The notes: generated by a model from the sequence alone, not told the origin. A stretch of 64,000 nt of DNA from Flavobacterium microcysteis (GCF_006385255.1 NZ_VFJE01000056.1:186001-250000); one strand, 5' to 3'. Counted from the first letter of the stretch, positions 34,133-43,973 are shown. Made by a program: numbers and translations.

Positions 34133-36557
34133 GTTCTATCGTAAATTTAATATCTCCTTCTTCATTCAGCGTGACTTTTAGCGAATCGCCTTTTTTGATT
34201 TCATTGGAAATAATCATGCGCGATAATGGTCTTTTTAACTGATTGCGGATGGTACCTTTAATTGGTCGTGCACCATATTCTGGCGTGAAACCCATCAAGG
34301 CAATCTGTTCTTTGTCTTTTTCGTCTATATGCAACGTAATGTCCAGTTTTTCCAAAAGCTGCAAAAGCTCTTTCTTTAAGTGGATATCGAAAATTCTCGA
34401 AACGCTTTTTTTGCTGATAGGTGCAAATGGAATGATTTCCGTAAGACGACCTAAAAACTCGGGTCTGAAATAGCCTGTCATCAATTGAATAAGGTCGTTT
34501 GATTTTGGAATAATGTCTTTTTCAAACGATTTTACAATAAAATCAGAACCTATGTTGGATGTAAAAAGAATAACCGAGTTCGAAAAATCACCTTCTTTCC
34601 CTAAACGGTCGTGGAGTTTTCCTTCGTCAAGTATCTGCAAAAACACATCAAAAACCGATTTATGCGCTTTTTCAATTTCATCGAATAAAACTATGGAATA
34701 GGGTTTCTGTCTGATCTTATTGACAAGAAGTCCGCCTTCTTCATAACCTACATATCCCGGAGGCGCTCCATATAAAAGTGCAGCCGAATGTTCTTCTTTA
34801 AATTCAGACATATCCAATCGGATAATGGCATTTTCATCACCAAAAAGGAAATCAGCCAACGATTTTGCCAATTCTGTTTTTCCGGTTCCTGTTGGCCCCA
34901 AAAAGAAAAAGGAACCTATTGGCTGCCCCGGTTTTGTCAGTCCGGAACGGGATTCCAATATGGCATCGGAAACTACTTTTACGGCATGGTCCTGACCAAT
35001 AACTCTCTTTTTTAGGGTATTTTCTATATCGAGCAATCGCTCGCGTTCGTCTGATTTTACTTTTCCAGCCGGAATTCCGGTAATGCCAGAAACCACGTGA
35101 GATAAATGTGATGCAGAAACAATGTTTTCTTCTTCATTCAAACGCTCCAGGCTTTCCAAAAGGCTTTCCAGATGCGCTATTTTCTTTTCACTGGCAACAG
35201 AAGCGAAAGTGTCTTCGTCTTCGCTAAAAAGCTTGCCGGTTTTATTTTGAATGTCAGAATGAAGCCAGACTATCTTTTCTTCTTTTTCAAGTTCTTCAAT
35301 GATATCATTGATAGCCGAAAGCTGTTTTTTTAATTCCGGCAGTTCTTTTTTTATGGTTTCTTTAGCGACTTTTAAAGACGACATCGTTCTGTCAATCAAG
35401 TCGAGTGCAGAATCCGGAAGTGATTTTTCTTTCAGATAGCGTTTTGAAAGACGGATGGACTCTTTAAGTCCTTCTTCATCAATGCTAAAATCATGGTGTG
35501 TCTGGTAATGCGAGATCACATTTTTAATCATTCGCAAGGCCAATTCCTGATTAGGCTCGTGGATTTCCAAAGTTTCAAATCGTCTGGAAAGCGCATCGTC
35601 CTTGCCAAGCGATTTTCTGAATTTTTCTGTGGTCGTAGCTCCAATAAAAGTGATATCGCCTTTAGAAAGCTCCGATTTTATAATACTGCCAATGCCGTTG
35701 CCTTGATTGGAATCAAACAGTTCGTGGATATCGTCTATAAAAAGTATCGGCTTTTCATAGCCTTTTACTTCATTGAAAATTTTCTGTAAACGGTCTTCTA
35801 CTTCGCCTTTGTAGGATGCGCCGGCGAATAAAGGCCCGATATTGATTTCAAAAACATTGGCATTATTAAAGGCGGCCAAAATAGACTTGTCGCCAATTTT
35901 ATGGCAAAAACCTTCAATAAGTGTTGATTTTCCAACGCCGGATTCCCCAATTACGATAACGTGAGGCTTCAGTTTTCGGTTTAATATTTCTGTAATCGTT
36001 TTCAGTTCTTCGTCACGTCCAATCATCGGGATGGATTGTTTGGACTTGAGATGTTTTATTTTGTCCGTACAGTATTTGTCTAAAGTAGAACTTCCTGTAG
36101 GGGCGGTTTTTATTTTTTCAGAATTGTTTTGCGGTTTTGCAGCTCCAGAATCAAACATTGATGAAAGATCGGAAGGAGTCAACGGCAAAGATTTTAGTTG
36201 GTCGTGTGAAAATCCAACACCTGGAGTTACCAATGCTTTTAGGATGGGAACAAAACTGATTTCATCACCAGTTTTCTTTGCAATATCTTCTGCTTCTGTT
36301 AGCACGGCATTCATACCGCTGTCCGGACCCGGATCATCGCTTGGTTTAGAAGATTTTGGATATTCGCTGATTCGGATATCGGCCCATTCATCCAAATAGA
36401 ATACATCGATTCCTTTGGTGTCAAGCTCTCTCATAAAATTGAATTGCGGATTCAAAAGCGCCTTTAGCAAATGGGCAGGAGCGTACTTTTGGTTGAAATT
36501 ATCCTTCGCATATTGTTTTGCAATATGAATTGCCTGCAAAATATCTTCTGTGACCAT
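34101..36557 (-). CDS. tssH: T6SS AAA+ ATPase TssH (ClpV)
   Basis: Protein of 818 residues in the ClpB/ClpV family that disassembles the contracted sheath. It has an N-terminal Clp repeat domain (DILQAIHIAKQYAKDNF) and two AAA modules. The first Walker A is GESGVGKST (about residue 210) with Walker B ILFIDDIHEL. The second Walker A is GPTGTGKTE (about 550) with Walker B VLFDEIEKAH. The middle coiled region is short compared with ClpB (about 400-470), as in ClpV. It is flanked by tssO and tssE. Confidence 0.92.
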   Translation of the reverse strand: MVTEDILQAIHIAKQYAKDNFNQKYAPAHLLKALLNPQFNFMRELDTKGIDVFYLDEWADIRISEYPKSSKPSDDPGPDSGMNAVLTEAEDIAKKTGDEISFVPILKALVTPGVGFSHDQLKSLPLTPSDLSSMFDSGAAKPQNNSEKIKTAPTGSSTLDKYCTDKIKHLKSKQSIPMIGRDEELKTITEILNRKLKPHVIVIGESGVGKSTLIEGFCHKIGDKSILAAFNNANVFEINIGPLFAGASYKGEVEDRLQKIFNEVKGYEKPILFIDDIHELFDSNQGNGIGSIIKSELSKGDITFIGATTTEKFRKSLGKDDALSRRFETLEIHEPNQELALRMIKNVISHYQTHHDFSIDEEGLKESIRLSKRYLKEKSLPDSALDLIDRTMSSLKVAKETIKKELPELKKQLSAINDIIEELEKEEKIVWLHSDIQNKTGKLFSEDEDTFASVASEKKIAHLESLLESLERLNEEENIVSASHLSHVVSGITGIPAGKVKSDERERLLDIENTLKKRVIGQDHAVKVVSDAILESRSGLTKPGQPIGSFFFLGPTGTGKTELAKSLADFLFGDENAIIRLDMSEFKEEHSAALLYGAPPGYVGYEEGGLLVNKIRQKPYSIVLFDEIEKAHKSVFDVFLQILDEGKLHDRLGKEGDFSNSVILFTSNIGSDFIVKSFEKDIIPKSNDLIQLMTGYFRPEFLGRLTEIIPFAPISKKSVSRIFDIHLKKELLQLLEKLDITLHIDEKDKEQIALMGFTPEYGARPIKGTIRNQLKRPLSRMIISNEIKKGDSLKVTLNEEGDIKFTIEHERPILQDSN

Positions 36558-36568
36558 GATTTTCTGAT

Positions 36569-37084
36569 TTAGTTCGTCCTTCTGTTCAATTGCTGTGTCA
36601 ATCTCAGATCTCGAAGCAATTCTTTATTTTCTTCTTCATACTCTTTTAATTGCTTGTTAAGCACGTCAATTTCTTTTTTAGAATCATTGACTTGCAGCAG
36701 CAATTTCTTGGTCTTAACCAAATCGTTAATTGTCAGGATGACATTGTCATATAGTTTTAAGCCCTGATCAGAATCAGCAGGGATTTTTTCTTTTAGGTCA
36801 ACCAACTCAAAGCTGATGTTCTGCTCGATAAACTGGAAGCTTTCAGGAGCCTTGTCCAATGAATCAATCAAAACGCCAATGTGCTCAAGCCTGTCTGAAA
36901 ATTGTTTCTGGAAGTTAAACTCGGTCAGAATCTTGTCATTTTCATTTTTAAGAACTTCATTTTCTTTCAAAGGCAGTTTGTAATTGAAAAATATCGCAAA
37001 AAACAATACTCCGGTAGTGATGATAAACATCAATAGGAATAGCAGGAATGCGGAAGTTCGTTCTTTTCTATTTAAGATATCCAT
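36569..37084 (-). CDS. tssO: T6SSiii membrane protein TssO
   Basis: Protein of 171 residues with one N-terminal membrane helix (TSAFLLFLLMFIITTGVLFFA is the core, about residues 11-33) and a periplasmic coiled coil (about 115-165: LLLQVNDSKKEIDVLNKQLK). This matches TssO, one of the subtype-iii-specific components that replace the TssJLM envelope complex. It lies between tssK and tssH. Confidence 0.8.
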   Translation of the reverse strand: MDILNRKERTSAFLLFLLMFIITTGVLFFAIFFNYKLPLKENEVLKNENDKILTEFNFQKQFSDRLEHIGVLIDSLDKAPESFQFIEQNISFELVDLKEKIPADSDQGLKLYDNVILTINDLVKTKKLLLQVNDSKKEIDVLNKQLKEYEEENKELLRDLRLTQQLNRRTN

Positions 37085-37108
37085 TTTTGGTGTCGATTTT
37101 GGGTTGGT

Positions 37109-38293
37109 TTATTCTGCTAAAAAGGTTGGCGATGAATTTGGAGCATTGTTATCCTTGTCGTTATTTCCGAAGAAGCTTGGCTTTTCGTTTCTGACGATAT
37201 TCTCGTTGACAAAGATTCCCGTGTCTCGTTTTTTGCCGATATAATCGAGCTGGTTTAAAATTGTAAACAGATAGTCGATTTTTGAAATAAAAGTGTTGAC
37301 TTGGTTTACGGTTGGCTCAATGTCATAAGCCTTGTATTTCGTATTTATAGTTTCCGAAAATAACCTTTCATAGTCACCGCTGGAAATTTCTGTCCATTCT
37401 GAGAAATAGTTGAAAAGCATTTCTTTTCCGTCTCCAGAAAAAGAATCGAAACTGTTTTTGATGATTCGTGCCAGACTAACCGTATTTTCTAACACTTCCA
37501 TCGGTTTCATGGAGAAATTGACCCACTTGCTTCGTGTGATGTTTTGGGCTACATAACTCAAAATCTTTTCACAGGCTTCAAAAACCATATTGGCAATCAG
37601 GTTTTCATCTTCGGTACTATTCCTGAATCTGATTTTTTGGGAAATCTGAACCGAATTGAACTCCAACTGCTTGAAGAAAGATTCGTAGTTTTCAAATAAA
37701 GTAATCAGGGTAGGATGGCTATTGATCGTAAGACTTGGCGGAATAAAATCCGTCAGGATCTCATAATTGTTTGCCGAAGTCTTGAATTTAGCCAAAGGAA
37801 ATTGCAAAGCACCAATGTTGTTTTGGTTGACTTCGCTTTCAATAACGCTTGTCAGAAAATAACGAGACATGGCATTTGGAAAACGAGGAGGTACTTCCTC
37901 CATGTTTTGCTCTCCTGTTGGTATTCTTTGAAAAGGATCGACATTCAATAAAAGAAAGTAGTTATTTTCCTTAAGGTCGAAATCTTTCAGTTCTATCTTT
38001 TCGTTGAATTCTCCGGTATAATCGGTAATCTCAATTCTTCCTCCACCTGGAGTTACTGCCTTGAGAAGTTTAATGCTAACGCTTAATTCGTTGTGAGCAT
38101 CGATTGAAATTGAATACTGGAACGGTCTTGACAGATGTGTCGACAATAAGCCATAATTCAGCTCATTTACGCCCAGGTTGCGCGCATCTCGAACCAAATC
38201 TTCAATGTTGTCCTGTAAAGTGATGAAATGGTTTTTGTTTATCTTCATTCCATCGATCCAGTTTACCGGAAAGTGTTTTATATTTTCAGCCAT
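37109..38293 (-). CDS. tssK: T6SS baseplate subunit TssK
   Basis: Protein of about 394 residues. The N-terminal shoulder domain is recognisable by HFPVNWIDGMKINKNHFI, with PFQYSISIDA and the TPGGGRIEIT segment. TssK connects the baseplate to the membrane complex. The frame begins at 38320, but Met at 38293 (MAENIKHFPVNW) is closer to the family start and removes an overlap with tssN. Confidence 0.85.
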   Translation of the reverse strand: MAENIKHFPVNWIDGMKINKNHFITLQDNIEDLVRDARNLGVNELNYGLLSTHLSRPFQYSISIDAHNELSVSIKLLKAVTPGGGRIEITDYTGEFNEKIELKDFDLKENNYFLLLNVDPFQRIPTGEQNMEEVPPRFPNAMSRYFLTSVIESEVNQNNIGALQFPLAKFKTSANNYEILTDFIPPSLTINSHPTLITLFENYESFFKQLEFNSVQISQKIRFRNSTEDENLIANMVFEACEKILSYVAQNITRSKWVNFSMKPMEVLENTVSLARIIKNSFDSFSGDGKEMLFNYFSEWTEISSGDYERLFSETINTKYKAYDIEPTVNQVNTFISKIDYLFTILNQLDYIGKKRDTGIFVNENIVRNEKPSFFGNNDKDNNAPNSSPTFLAE

Positions 38294-38304
38294 AACTAAT
38301 GAAA

Positions 38305-39168
38305 TTATATTCGTTGACAAATTATCGTTGCTCCGTCTTTGATATTGTTAGTGTCTATTGCTAGTTCGGGGTCTATGTAATCGGATGAGCTGAACCATTT
38401 TGGCTTGGTGTAGAAATACCATCCATAAGGCTGGTTTTTATCGTCCAGAAAGCGGACCTGGCTGTTAGGGTTCTTCTCGTTGTAATCGTTTATGAAATAA
38501 TAAAACAGTTTTCCAAAGTCAAACGCACGAGGTGCTTTTACTTTGAAATTGATAATCGTTGAATCGTTTGCCTTTTTTGTAAATACTAAATTTACGATAA
38601 TTATATTTCTCATTTCAGAAATATGTGGCGCCGGATATTTTGAATTCACCGGATAGAACCATCTTTTATGAAGTTTTGCCGGAATTGAAATGGCGGTTCT
38701 GAAAAGACAGAAACAAAGTGTCGGAATCAGGAAAAAGAGCATGGCTCCTAAGTAATAATACATATAGGCCAGTTCCTGGAAATGTCCGATTAGCATAATA
38801 GCAAAGGCTTCCATGAAAATTCCCGTTACAATGGCAATAAAAATTTCCTTATAGATTTCCTTGGCATCAAATTGCTTGAAATACAAATGGAAAAATGTCA
38901 GATGGATAGTTCCGGCAATTAATAAATATACCTGAAACGAAATAAAGCGAATATTTACTGTTGTGTCTTTTAAATTAAATAAGATGGCTCCAAAAATCAA
39001 GAACAGTAATCCCTGGCAGAGGATATAAATAAAATAGCTTTTCTTCTCTTGCCTGAATTTTGGGGTTTTCATGCCAATAAACATGCTGATAATCATCGCA
39101 ATTGCAATGGCTAAAAAGATATAGACTAAAGTTTCGGTTCCGCCGATGTGGTTTAGGTATTTTCTCAT
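38305..39168 (-). CDS. tssN: T6SSiii membrane protein TssN
   Basis: Protein of 287 residues with about six helices in the first 180 residues (TLVYIFLAIAIAMIISMFI, YFIYILCQGLLFLIFGAIL, FIAIVTGIFMEAFAIMLIG), followed by a soluble domain containing NIIIVNLVFTKK and NQPYGWYFYTKPKWFSS. This matches TssN, a subtype-iii inner-membrane component. Its start overlaps the tssG end by 4 bases, and its stop abuts tssK. Confidence 0.8.
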   Translation of the reverse strand: MRKYLNHIGGTETLVYIFLAIAIAMIISMFIGMKTPKFRQEKKSYFIYILCQGLLFLIFGAILFNLKDTTVNIRFISFQVYLLIAGTIHLTFFHLYFKQFDAKEIYKEIFIAIVTGIFMEAFAIMLIGHFQELAYMYYYLGAMLFFLIPTLCFCLFRTAISIPAKLHKRWFYPVNSKYPAPHISEMRNIIIVNLVFTKKANDSTIINFKVKAPRAFDFGKLFYYFINDYNEKNPNSQVRFLDDKNQPYGWYFYTKPKWFSSSDYIDPELAIDTNNIKDGATIICQRI

Positions 39169-40091
39169 ATTACTGTTGATATTCCGAGTCTTGATTTGTA
39201 AATTGTATCGTCCATGGCAAAAAGTTCGTCTTCAGAATTCAATTGAATTTCAAAAGAGTACTGCATTTGGAAAGGAAGGAAAAGGTTAAAGAACGTAGTT
39301 AAAAAATTCTCTAATACGTGGTCGTCAAAATAATCGGGAAGGTTATCCGGATTTTTTAACGGGCCCACAATGAAATTGTATTTTTTCAGAAAGATTTCCT
39401 GATTGCTTTGTAAGGTGGTCGTAATGCCCATAATCATCTCGCCTGAATTTTCTTCAATGTCATGGACGTTTTCCAATTGGATATTTTTAGAAGTGTAAGT
39501 GACTTCTTCACCCAATATTTTTTCGAGCATTTTGCTAACATCAGAGATGTTTTGCCCTGAATTGCCTTTCAGCTTCATAAGAGCATAAAACATTTTTACG
39601 GTCAGTACATCCGGAATGTTCTTTTCGACACCTAAAATCATGCGAATGATGTCGGCAATTCCGTTGGTGCTTAATTTGGAGAAAAAATCAGATTCATGTC
39701 TTTCAATCTGATGGCGAAACCGGAACAGCTCATTTTCCAATGGATTATAGAAATGGCGGGCTTCTTTCTCTTCCTTTTTGCGAATCTTGAATTCTTGCGA
39801 AGCATCATTCCTCTGGTCACGATTCCTGTAATTATGCGTAATACTTTCCGGCAATATGTCATAAAAACCATCACGACTGGTAGTAATGTGCAGGATATCC
39901 GAATCATTTACATCAGTTGTAATATTCATCGTATCCTTGCTGAATTTTCTGTAAAAAACACCATTTGCTTTCAGGACGATATCCAAGTCGTCCGTCTTAT
40001 TTTTCAGAAGCGCGTCAAATAACAACTCGGCCCTTAAGTCAAAAGGCGTCAAGTTTCTGTGATTTTCTACAAAAAATCGATTTTTTGTCAT
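39165..40091 (-). CDS. tssG: T6SS baseplate subunit TssG
   Basis: Protein of 308 residues. The opening (HRNLTPFDLRAELLFDALLK) and the later YNFIVGPLKNPDNLPDYFDD are consistent with TssG of the subtype-iii systems; TssG pairs with TssF in the baseplate wedge. No signal or membrane helix is seen. Assignment rests on size, gene order (next to tssN) and these motifs. Confidence 0.7.
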   Translation of the reverse strand: MTKNRFFVENHRNLTPFDLRAELLFDALLKNKTDDLDIVLKANGVFYRKFSKDTMNITTDVNDSDILHITTSRDGFYDILPESITHNYRNRDQRNDASQEFKIRKKEEKEARHFYNPLENELFRFRHQIERHESDFFSKLSTNGIADIIRMILGVEKNIPDVLTVKMFYALMKLKGNSGQNISDVSKMLEKILGEEVTYTSKNIQLENVHDIEENSGEMIMGITTTLQSNQEIFLKKYNFIVGPLKNPDNLPDYFDDHVLENFLTTFFNLFLPFQMQYSFEIQLNSEDELFAMDDTIYKSRLGISTVI

Positions 40092-40099
40092 AGCTAAAA

Positions 40100-40693
40100 T
40101 TATTGCTTAAATCTGCCTGCGGCCACGAAATTTTTTTTCCAATATGCTTTTTTTAAGCTTGAGATTTCGACACCTCCGACTAAGTTAGCTGAAAAAAACT
40201 TATTGTTCTTGAGATAAATTCCAACGTGAGAGATTATTTTTTCCTCAGTAATCCTGAAGAAAACCAAATCGCCCTCCCGTAATTTTTCGTCTGACTTAAA
40301 CAATTCAACCCTGTTGTCCATGCTCATTTCTGCAGCAGTCCTTGGAAGGTCTTTTTTGTATACATGCGAATAAAGCTCCTGCATCAAAGCTGAGCAATCG
40401 ATGCCACTTCGCGTTTCGCCCCCATAAATATATTTCGTGCCTTCCCAGCTTTTAATAAAAATGTACAGTTTCTCGTTTATTATTTCGGTTTCACTTACTT
40501 CTAATTTTTTCGCAAAATACTTTCGATCGTCGTCGCTCAAAGTTGTACTATAGGAATATTTTGCATTTGAGTTTTTCTTATTGTTTCCAGCTTGCGATTT
40601 AACAAAATCATCGGTAATGACAAAGTCTTTTTTGGGCAGGCAAGAGACAAAACTTACACTCACAAGGCTTAAAAAAATAAACTTTTTAAACAT
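40100..40693 (-). CDS. NlpC/P60 lipoprotein of the T6SSiii operon (TssQ position)
   Basis: Lipoprotein of 197 residues: lipobox FVSC (Cys18), then an NlpC/P60 papain-like peptidase domain. The catalytic Cys100 is in GIDCSALMQEL, His156 in SHVGIYL, and the polar third residue follows near FFSANL. It cleaves cell-wall peptide stems in this family. As the first gene of the leftward unit it probably makes a local opening in peptidoglycan for T6SS assembly. Subtype iii has a lipoprotein called TssQ; I cannot confirm that this is it. Confidence 0.75.
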   Translation of the reverse strand: MFKKFIFLSLVSVSFVSCLPKKDFVITDDFVKSQAGNNKKNSNAKYSYSTTLSDDDRKYFAKKLEVSETEIINEKLYIFIKSWEGTKYIYGGETRSGIDCSALMQELYSHVYKKDLPRTAAEMSMDNRVELFKSDEKLREGDLVFFRITEEKIISHVGIYLKNNKFFSANLVGGVEISSLKKAYWKKNFVAAGRFKQ

Positions 40694-41095
40694 ATTAAAT
40701 GGCGTTTTAGTTCTGATACTCCTAACTAGATAGATAAATATATATTGAGCTTTTGAAGGGGGAAGCTGATTATCTAAATATAAAAATTTTGGGAACTAAT
40801 TTATACATTTAGGATTTAATATCCATTTCCATGATGTTAAATTAATACTTTTTACCCATAAAAATCACAATTAACATTTAGGTAAAGTGATTTTAACAAA
40901 ATATTATCATTAATTAAGAAGGCAGGAAAATCAAGCATTGAGGGTTTAAAGGTATGTTAAATCATTGTGACTTTAACAATAATTTTTTTGATAAATTATT
41001 TTAACTTGAAAAACCAAAGGAAATTTTTATAAATTTGGAATAAGACAAATTTCGCTTATTTATCGCCCCCAGCAATTTATAATTAATATTATAAA
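40694..41095. promoter_or_regulatory. Divergent T6SS regulatory gap (402 bp)
   Basis: AT-rich gene-free region between the two T6SS units. It contains a near-identical 13-mer GTGAYTTTAACAA twice (40887-40899 and 40967-40979), exactly 80 bp apart, a 15-mer AAATTATTTTAACTT at 40993-41007 that recurs before the second vgrG, and the rightward promoter (41006-41037). No open frame or RNA gene is evident. Confidence 0.6.
41006..41037 (+). promoter_or_regulatory. Promoter of the rightward T6SS unit
   Basis: TTG (41006-41008) and TAAATTTG (41030-41037, exact TAnnTTTG) are separated by 21 bp, 58 bp before the PKD-protein start codon. Confidence 0.5.
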
Positions 41096-42088
41096 ATGAA
41101 TAAGAGTAATCAAATAAAGACCCATTTTGATGGAAAAATTATATTGTTCTTCTTTATAATTTTTGTCACGTCGTGTGGGCTGCTGGCCTTTAAAATAAAT
41201 AACAAAGCGATTTGCACCGTAAAGGAGTTCAAGATCGATGCTCCGACTTTTAAAGCAGGTGAGCTAATCACTTTTTCAGACATTACCCCTAACTCTTATG
41301 AGTGGAGATGGTACTTTGGCGATGGAAGTAAAATTTCGTATCGTTCAAAAGTAGCGCACTCATTTTCTAAGCCAGGAAAATACACCATAAAGCTTTTGGT
41401 AGACAATAGCTGTACGATAGAAAAAACGATTACTATTCTTCCAAAGAATGATGTGATTGATGAAAGTTTATTACCTAAATTTTTCGCTCCTACAGTAGTT
41501 TATGAAGGCGAACAAATCCAATTCAAAGATTCTACAGCACATGCTAAATCATGGGAGTGGAGATTTGGAGACGGAATTAAGATTGATGCAATTGACAGAA
41601 ATCCTACCTATGTATATAGGATGCCTGGCGAAAAAATAGTATCGCTGGTTGTAAATGGTGATATTAAATATGTAAAGCAGAAAAAAATAACCGTATTGCC
41701 GGCTAAAAAAGAAACCAAAGATGTTGTTTCTGAAAGGCTTGCAAGAAGAAGCAGTTCGAGAGCCGATATCGTAGGCGATTATTTCAAACAATTGCCGGAA
41801 GCACCAAAACGCAGTGCTGAAATTGCAGGCATTAACGAAGAAAAATTTAAGGCCATATTAATGGGAATCTGCGAAGACAAACTTTCTTTTGATAATGTAA
41901 AACGTTATTTCTGCGATGATGACCTGCCGCTGGTGAAGCTTCGCAACGGTAAAACAATTTCCTTGAAAGAATTAGATGAAGCAATCCGAGACAGAAATAT
42001 CAACATCAAAAAAATCGAATTGCAAAAAGACCAGGATGGCTGCGTAACCGTCATCAACCTGAACTACAGATACAGAACAATTTTTTAA
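41096..42088 (+). CDS. PKD-domain T6SSiii envelope protein (possible TssP)
   Basis: Protein of 330 residues with an N-terminal membrane anchor (about 13-33, FFFIIFVTSCGLLAF; the Cys could also be lipidated). Two PKD-type beta domains are marked by WRWYFGDGS (about residue 80) and WEWRFGDGI (about 158). A C-terminal domain (KAILMGICEDKLSFDNV, VINLNYRYRTIF) follows. It is the first gene of the rightward unit, directly before tssB. Position, anchor and size suit the subtype-iii periplasmic component TssP, but this is inferred. Confidence 0.65.
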   Translation: MNKSNQIKTHFDGKIILFFFIIFVTSCGLLAFKINNKAICTVKEFKIDAPTFKAGELITFSDITPNSYEWRWYFGDGSKISYRSKVAHSFSKPGKYTIKLLVDNSCTIEKTITILPKNDVIDESLLPKFFAPTVVYEGEQIQFKDSTAHAKSWEWRFGDGIKIDAIDRNPTYVYRMPGEKIVSLVVNGDIKYVKQKKITVLPAKKETKDVVSERLARRSSSRADIVGDYFKQLPEAPKRSAEIAGINEEKFKAILMGICEDKLSFDNVKRYFCDDDLPLVKLRNGKTISLKELDEAIRDRNINIKKIELQKDQDGCVTVINLNYRYRTIF

Positions 42089-42133
42089 AGCTCTTTCTCT
42101 ATACAATAAAATTAATATTTAATACTAGACAGC

Positions 42134-42598
42134 ATGGCAAATTCATTTTCAAACAGTTATGGAATCGGGGGTAACGAAGTCAGACAAGAAGGTCAGGAAA
42201 GCATTCTCGAAATCCCACAAAATAAAACTTTAATAGCCCAAAAATTAACGCCTAATACGCCTGTGCGTCCAGAAATCGTTACAGGTTTAAAAAATATGGA
42301 TGAGGTTTTTGAACATTTTGATCCAAAAATCAATGTGGCTTTTGAAGATGAAGACGGTAAGGTTACTCGTGAAGAATTAGGATTTAAAAATATCGGAGAC
42401 TTTTCGATTAATGGTCTGACAGGACAAAGTCCGTTTTTGACCGACTTAAAAACGAAAAACGAGCAATATCAAAAAATGATCAAGCAGCTAAAAACCAACA
42501 AGGTTTTAAAATTAGCACTTCAAGATCCGGAAGCCAGACACTCTATTATTGAGACAATCGAGGCGTTGATAAAAGAAATTGAACAATCTGATAAATAA
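42134..42598 (+). CDS. tssB: T6SS contractile sheath small subunit TssB
   Basis: Protein of 154 residues with the subtype-iii TssB/VipA look: an N-terminal strand segment (IAQKLTPNTPVRPEIVTGLK), FEHFDPKINVAFEDEDG and a C-terminal helix region (LKTKNEQYQKMIKQLKTN). It interlocks with TssC to form the contractile sheath. It lies 7 bp upstream of tssC. Confidence 0.88.
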   Translation: MANSFSNSYGIGGNEVRQEGQESILEIPQNKTLIAQKLTPNTPVRPEIVTGLKNMDEVFEHFDPKINVAFEDEDGKVTREELGFKNIGDFSINGLTGQSPFLTDLKTKNEQYQKMIKQLKTNKVLKLALQDPEARHSIIETIEALIKEIEQSDK

Positions 42599-42605
42599 TT
42601 AAGCC

Positions 42606-43973
42606 ATGGCAAATCAAGAAAACACTAAAGCAACAAATACAACATTGGCAAATCAGGAACGTTCAACGAGAACGCTTGAGCAAAATGTTGAATCTTTTAT
42701 ACAGTATGGAGGCTTCGATTTATTAGAAGGTGCTATTGAAGGCGTGCAGAATTTAAATCCTGAGCGTAAAGCACGTAAAAATATTTTCTTAAGCGAAAGT
42801 AGCAAAAAAGCAGAACGCCAGGCATTAAAAACAGTGCTAAAACTATGGGCGGATTCATTAAAGACAACAGACAATCTGTTGGATTTGGTTTCTGAAAGTG
42901 CTAAAAAATCAGATGTTGCGGAGCAAACACTAAAGAAAAACTTAGCTATTGCTGTTGCTGAATCAAAAGAATTAGAAGAAAACTACAGAACACTTTCCCT
43001 TTTCTATAAAAATACGGAAGAAAGCAAAGTCAAGAATGTGGCGATCATGAACGCAGAACTGGATCAGTTAAAAGATTTGGACAATTCTCGTTTTATCGAC
43101 AATATCCAAGAAGAATTAGTAAACGGATTTGACCGTTTGGATTTACGCCAAAACTACTCGCTTTTGGTAATTCCAGGATACTTGGGTTCGAATAAGGTTA
43201 TTGAAAAATGGGCAAAAATTGCTTATGATAATAAAGTAATGCTGATTACAGACTTCCAACATTTGGATGAACCGGATGATGTTATGGAAATGTTCGAATC
43301 GGCAAACCTAACAGGTGGTGATACCTATCGTTCTAATGTAATGATGGCATGTAACTGGCTGGTAGGTCGTGGAAAACACGATGAAATAGAAGAAGAAGAT
43401 CATTTATTTATTCCGCCATCGACTGCATTGGCAGGAAAAGTATACAACACTTTGATGTCTCAGGTAACTGCTGGTAAGAAATACGGAGGAATCAATGAAG
43501 TTGACGGAGTAAAATTCGACCTAAAGAAAAGCGAAATCGCCAATCTTGAAAATTTAGGATTGATCCCGATGGTAAACGAATACGGAAAAGTTATGGCTTT
43601 TTCAGGTAAAACACTTTTCAACGGTGACAACCTTGGTTTACAAACCTATTCCGTTGTCCGAGTTTTTGACTATGTGACTAAAGTACTGATGGACTTCTTA
43701 AACAGAAGAGCTTTTGAGAACTTTAATGCCAAAACAAGAAAAGAAATCCTAAACCAGATTGTCAAATTCTTAGACAATGTTGCTGGACCAGATAAACTTA
43801 TCGAAGATTTTGAAATCAAGAGATTTGAGCAAGATCCAAATCAAAAAGACAGAATCTTTTTGGACATCCGATTGAAACCTTATTTCCCGGCTAAAAATTT
43901 CCTTATCAAAATGGATGGTCAAAAAGGTGACGATGGTAATGATTGGGATACTGAATATGCCGAATCAAAATAA
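42606..43973 (+). CDS. tssC: T6SS contractile sheath large subunit TssC (DUF5458)
   Basis: Protein of 455 residues belonging to the DUF5458/TssC (VipB) family of Bacteroidota. Markers are ESFIQYGGFDLLEGAIEGVQ near the N-terminus and NGFDRLDLRQNYSLLVIPGY mid-protein, with sheath core segments such as MMACNWLVGRGKHD and the C-terminal IRLKPYFPAKNFLIKMDGQ. Together with TssB it forms the sheath that ClpV disassembles. Confidence 0.92.
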   Translation: MANQENTKATNTTLANQERSTRTLEQNVESFIQYGGFDLLEGAIEGVQNLNPERKARKNIFLSESSKKAERQALKTVLKLWADSLKTTDNLLDLVSESAKKSDVAEQTLKKNLAIAVAESKELEENYRTLSLFYKNTEESKVKNVAIMNAELDQLKDLDNSRFIDNIQEELVNGFDRLDLRQNYSLLVIPGYLGSNKVIEKWAKIAYDNKVMLITDFQHLDEPDDVMEMFESANLTGGDTYRSNVMMACNWLVGRGKHDEIEEEDHLFIPPSTALAGKVYNTLMSQVTAGKKYGGINEVDGVKFDLKKSEIANLENLGLIPMVNEYGKVMAFSGKTLFNGDNLGLQTYSVVRVFDYVTKVLMDFLNRRAFENFNAKTRKEILNQIVKFLDNVAGPDKLIEDFEIKRFEQDPNQKDRIFLDIRLKPYFPAKNFLIKMDGQKGDDGNDWDTEYAESK

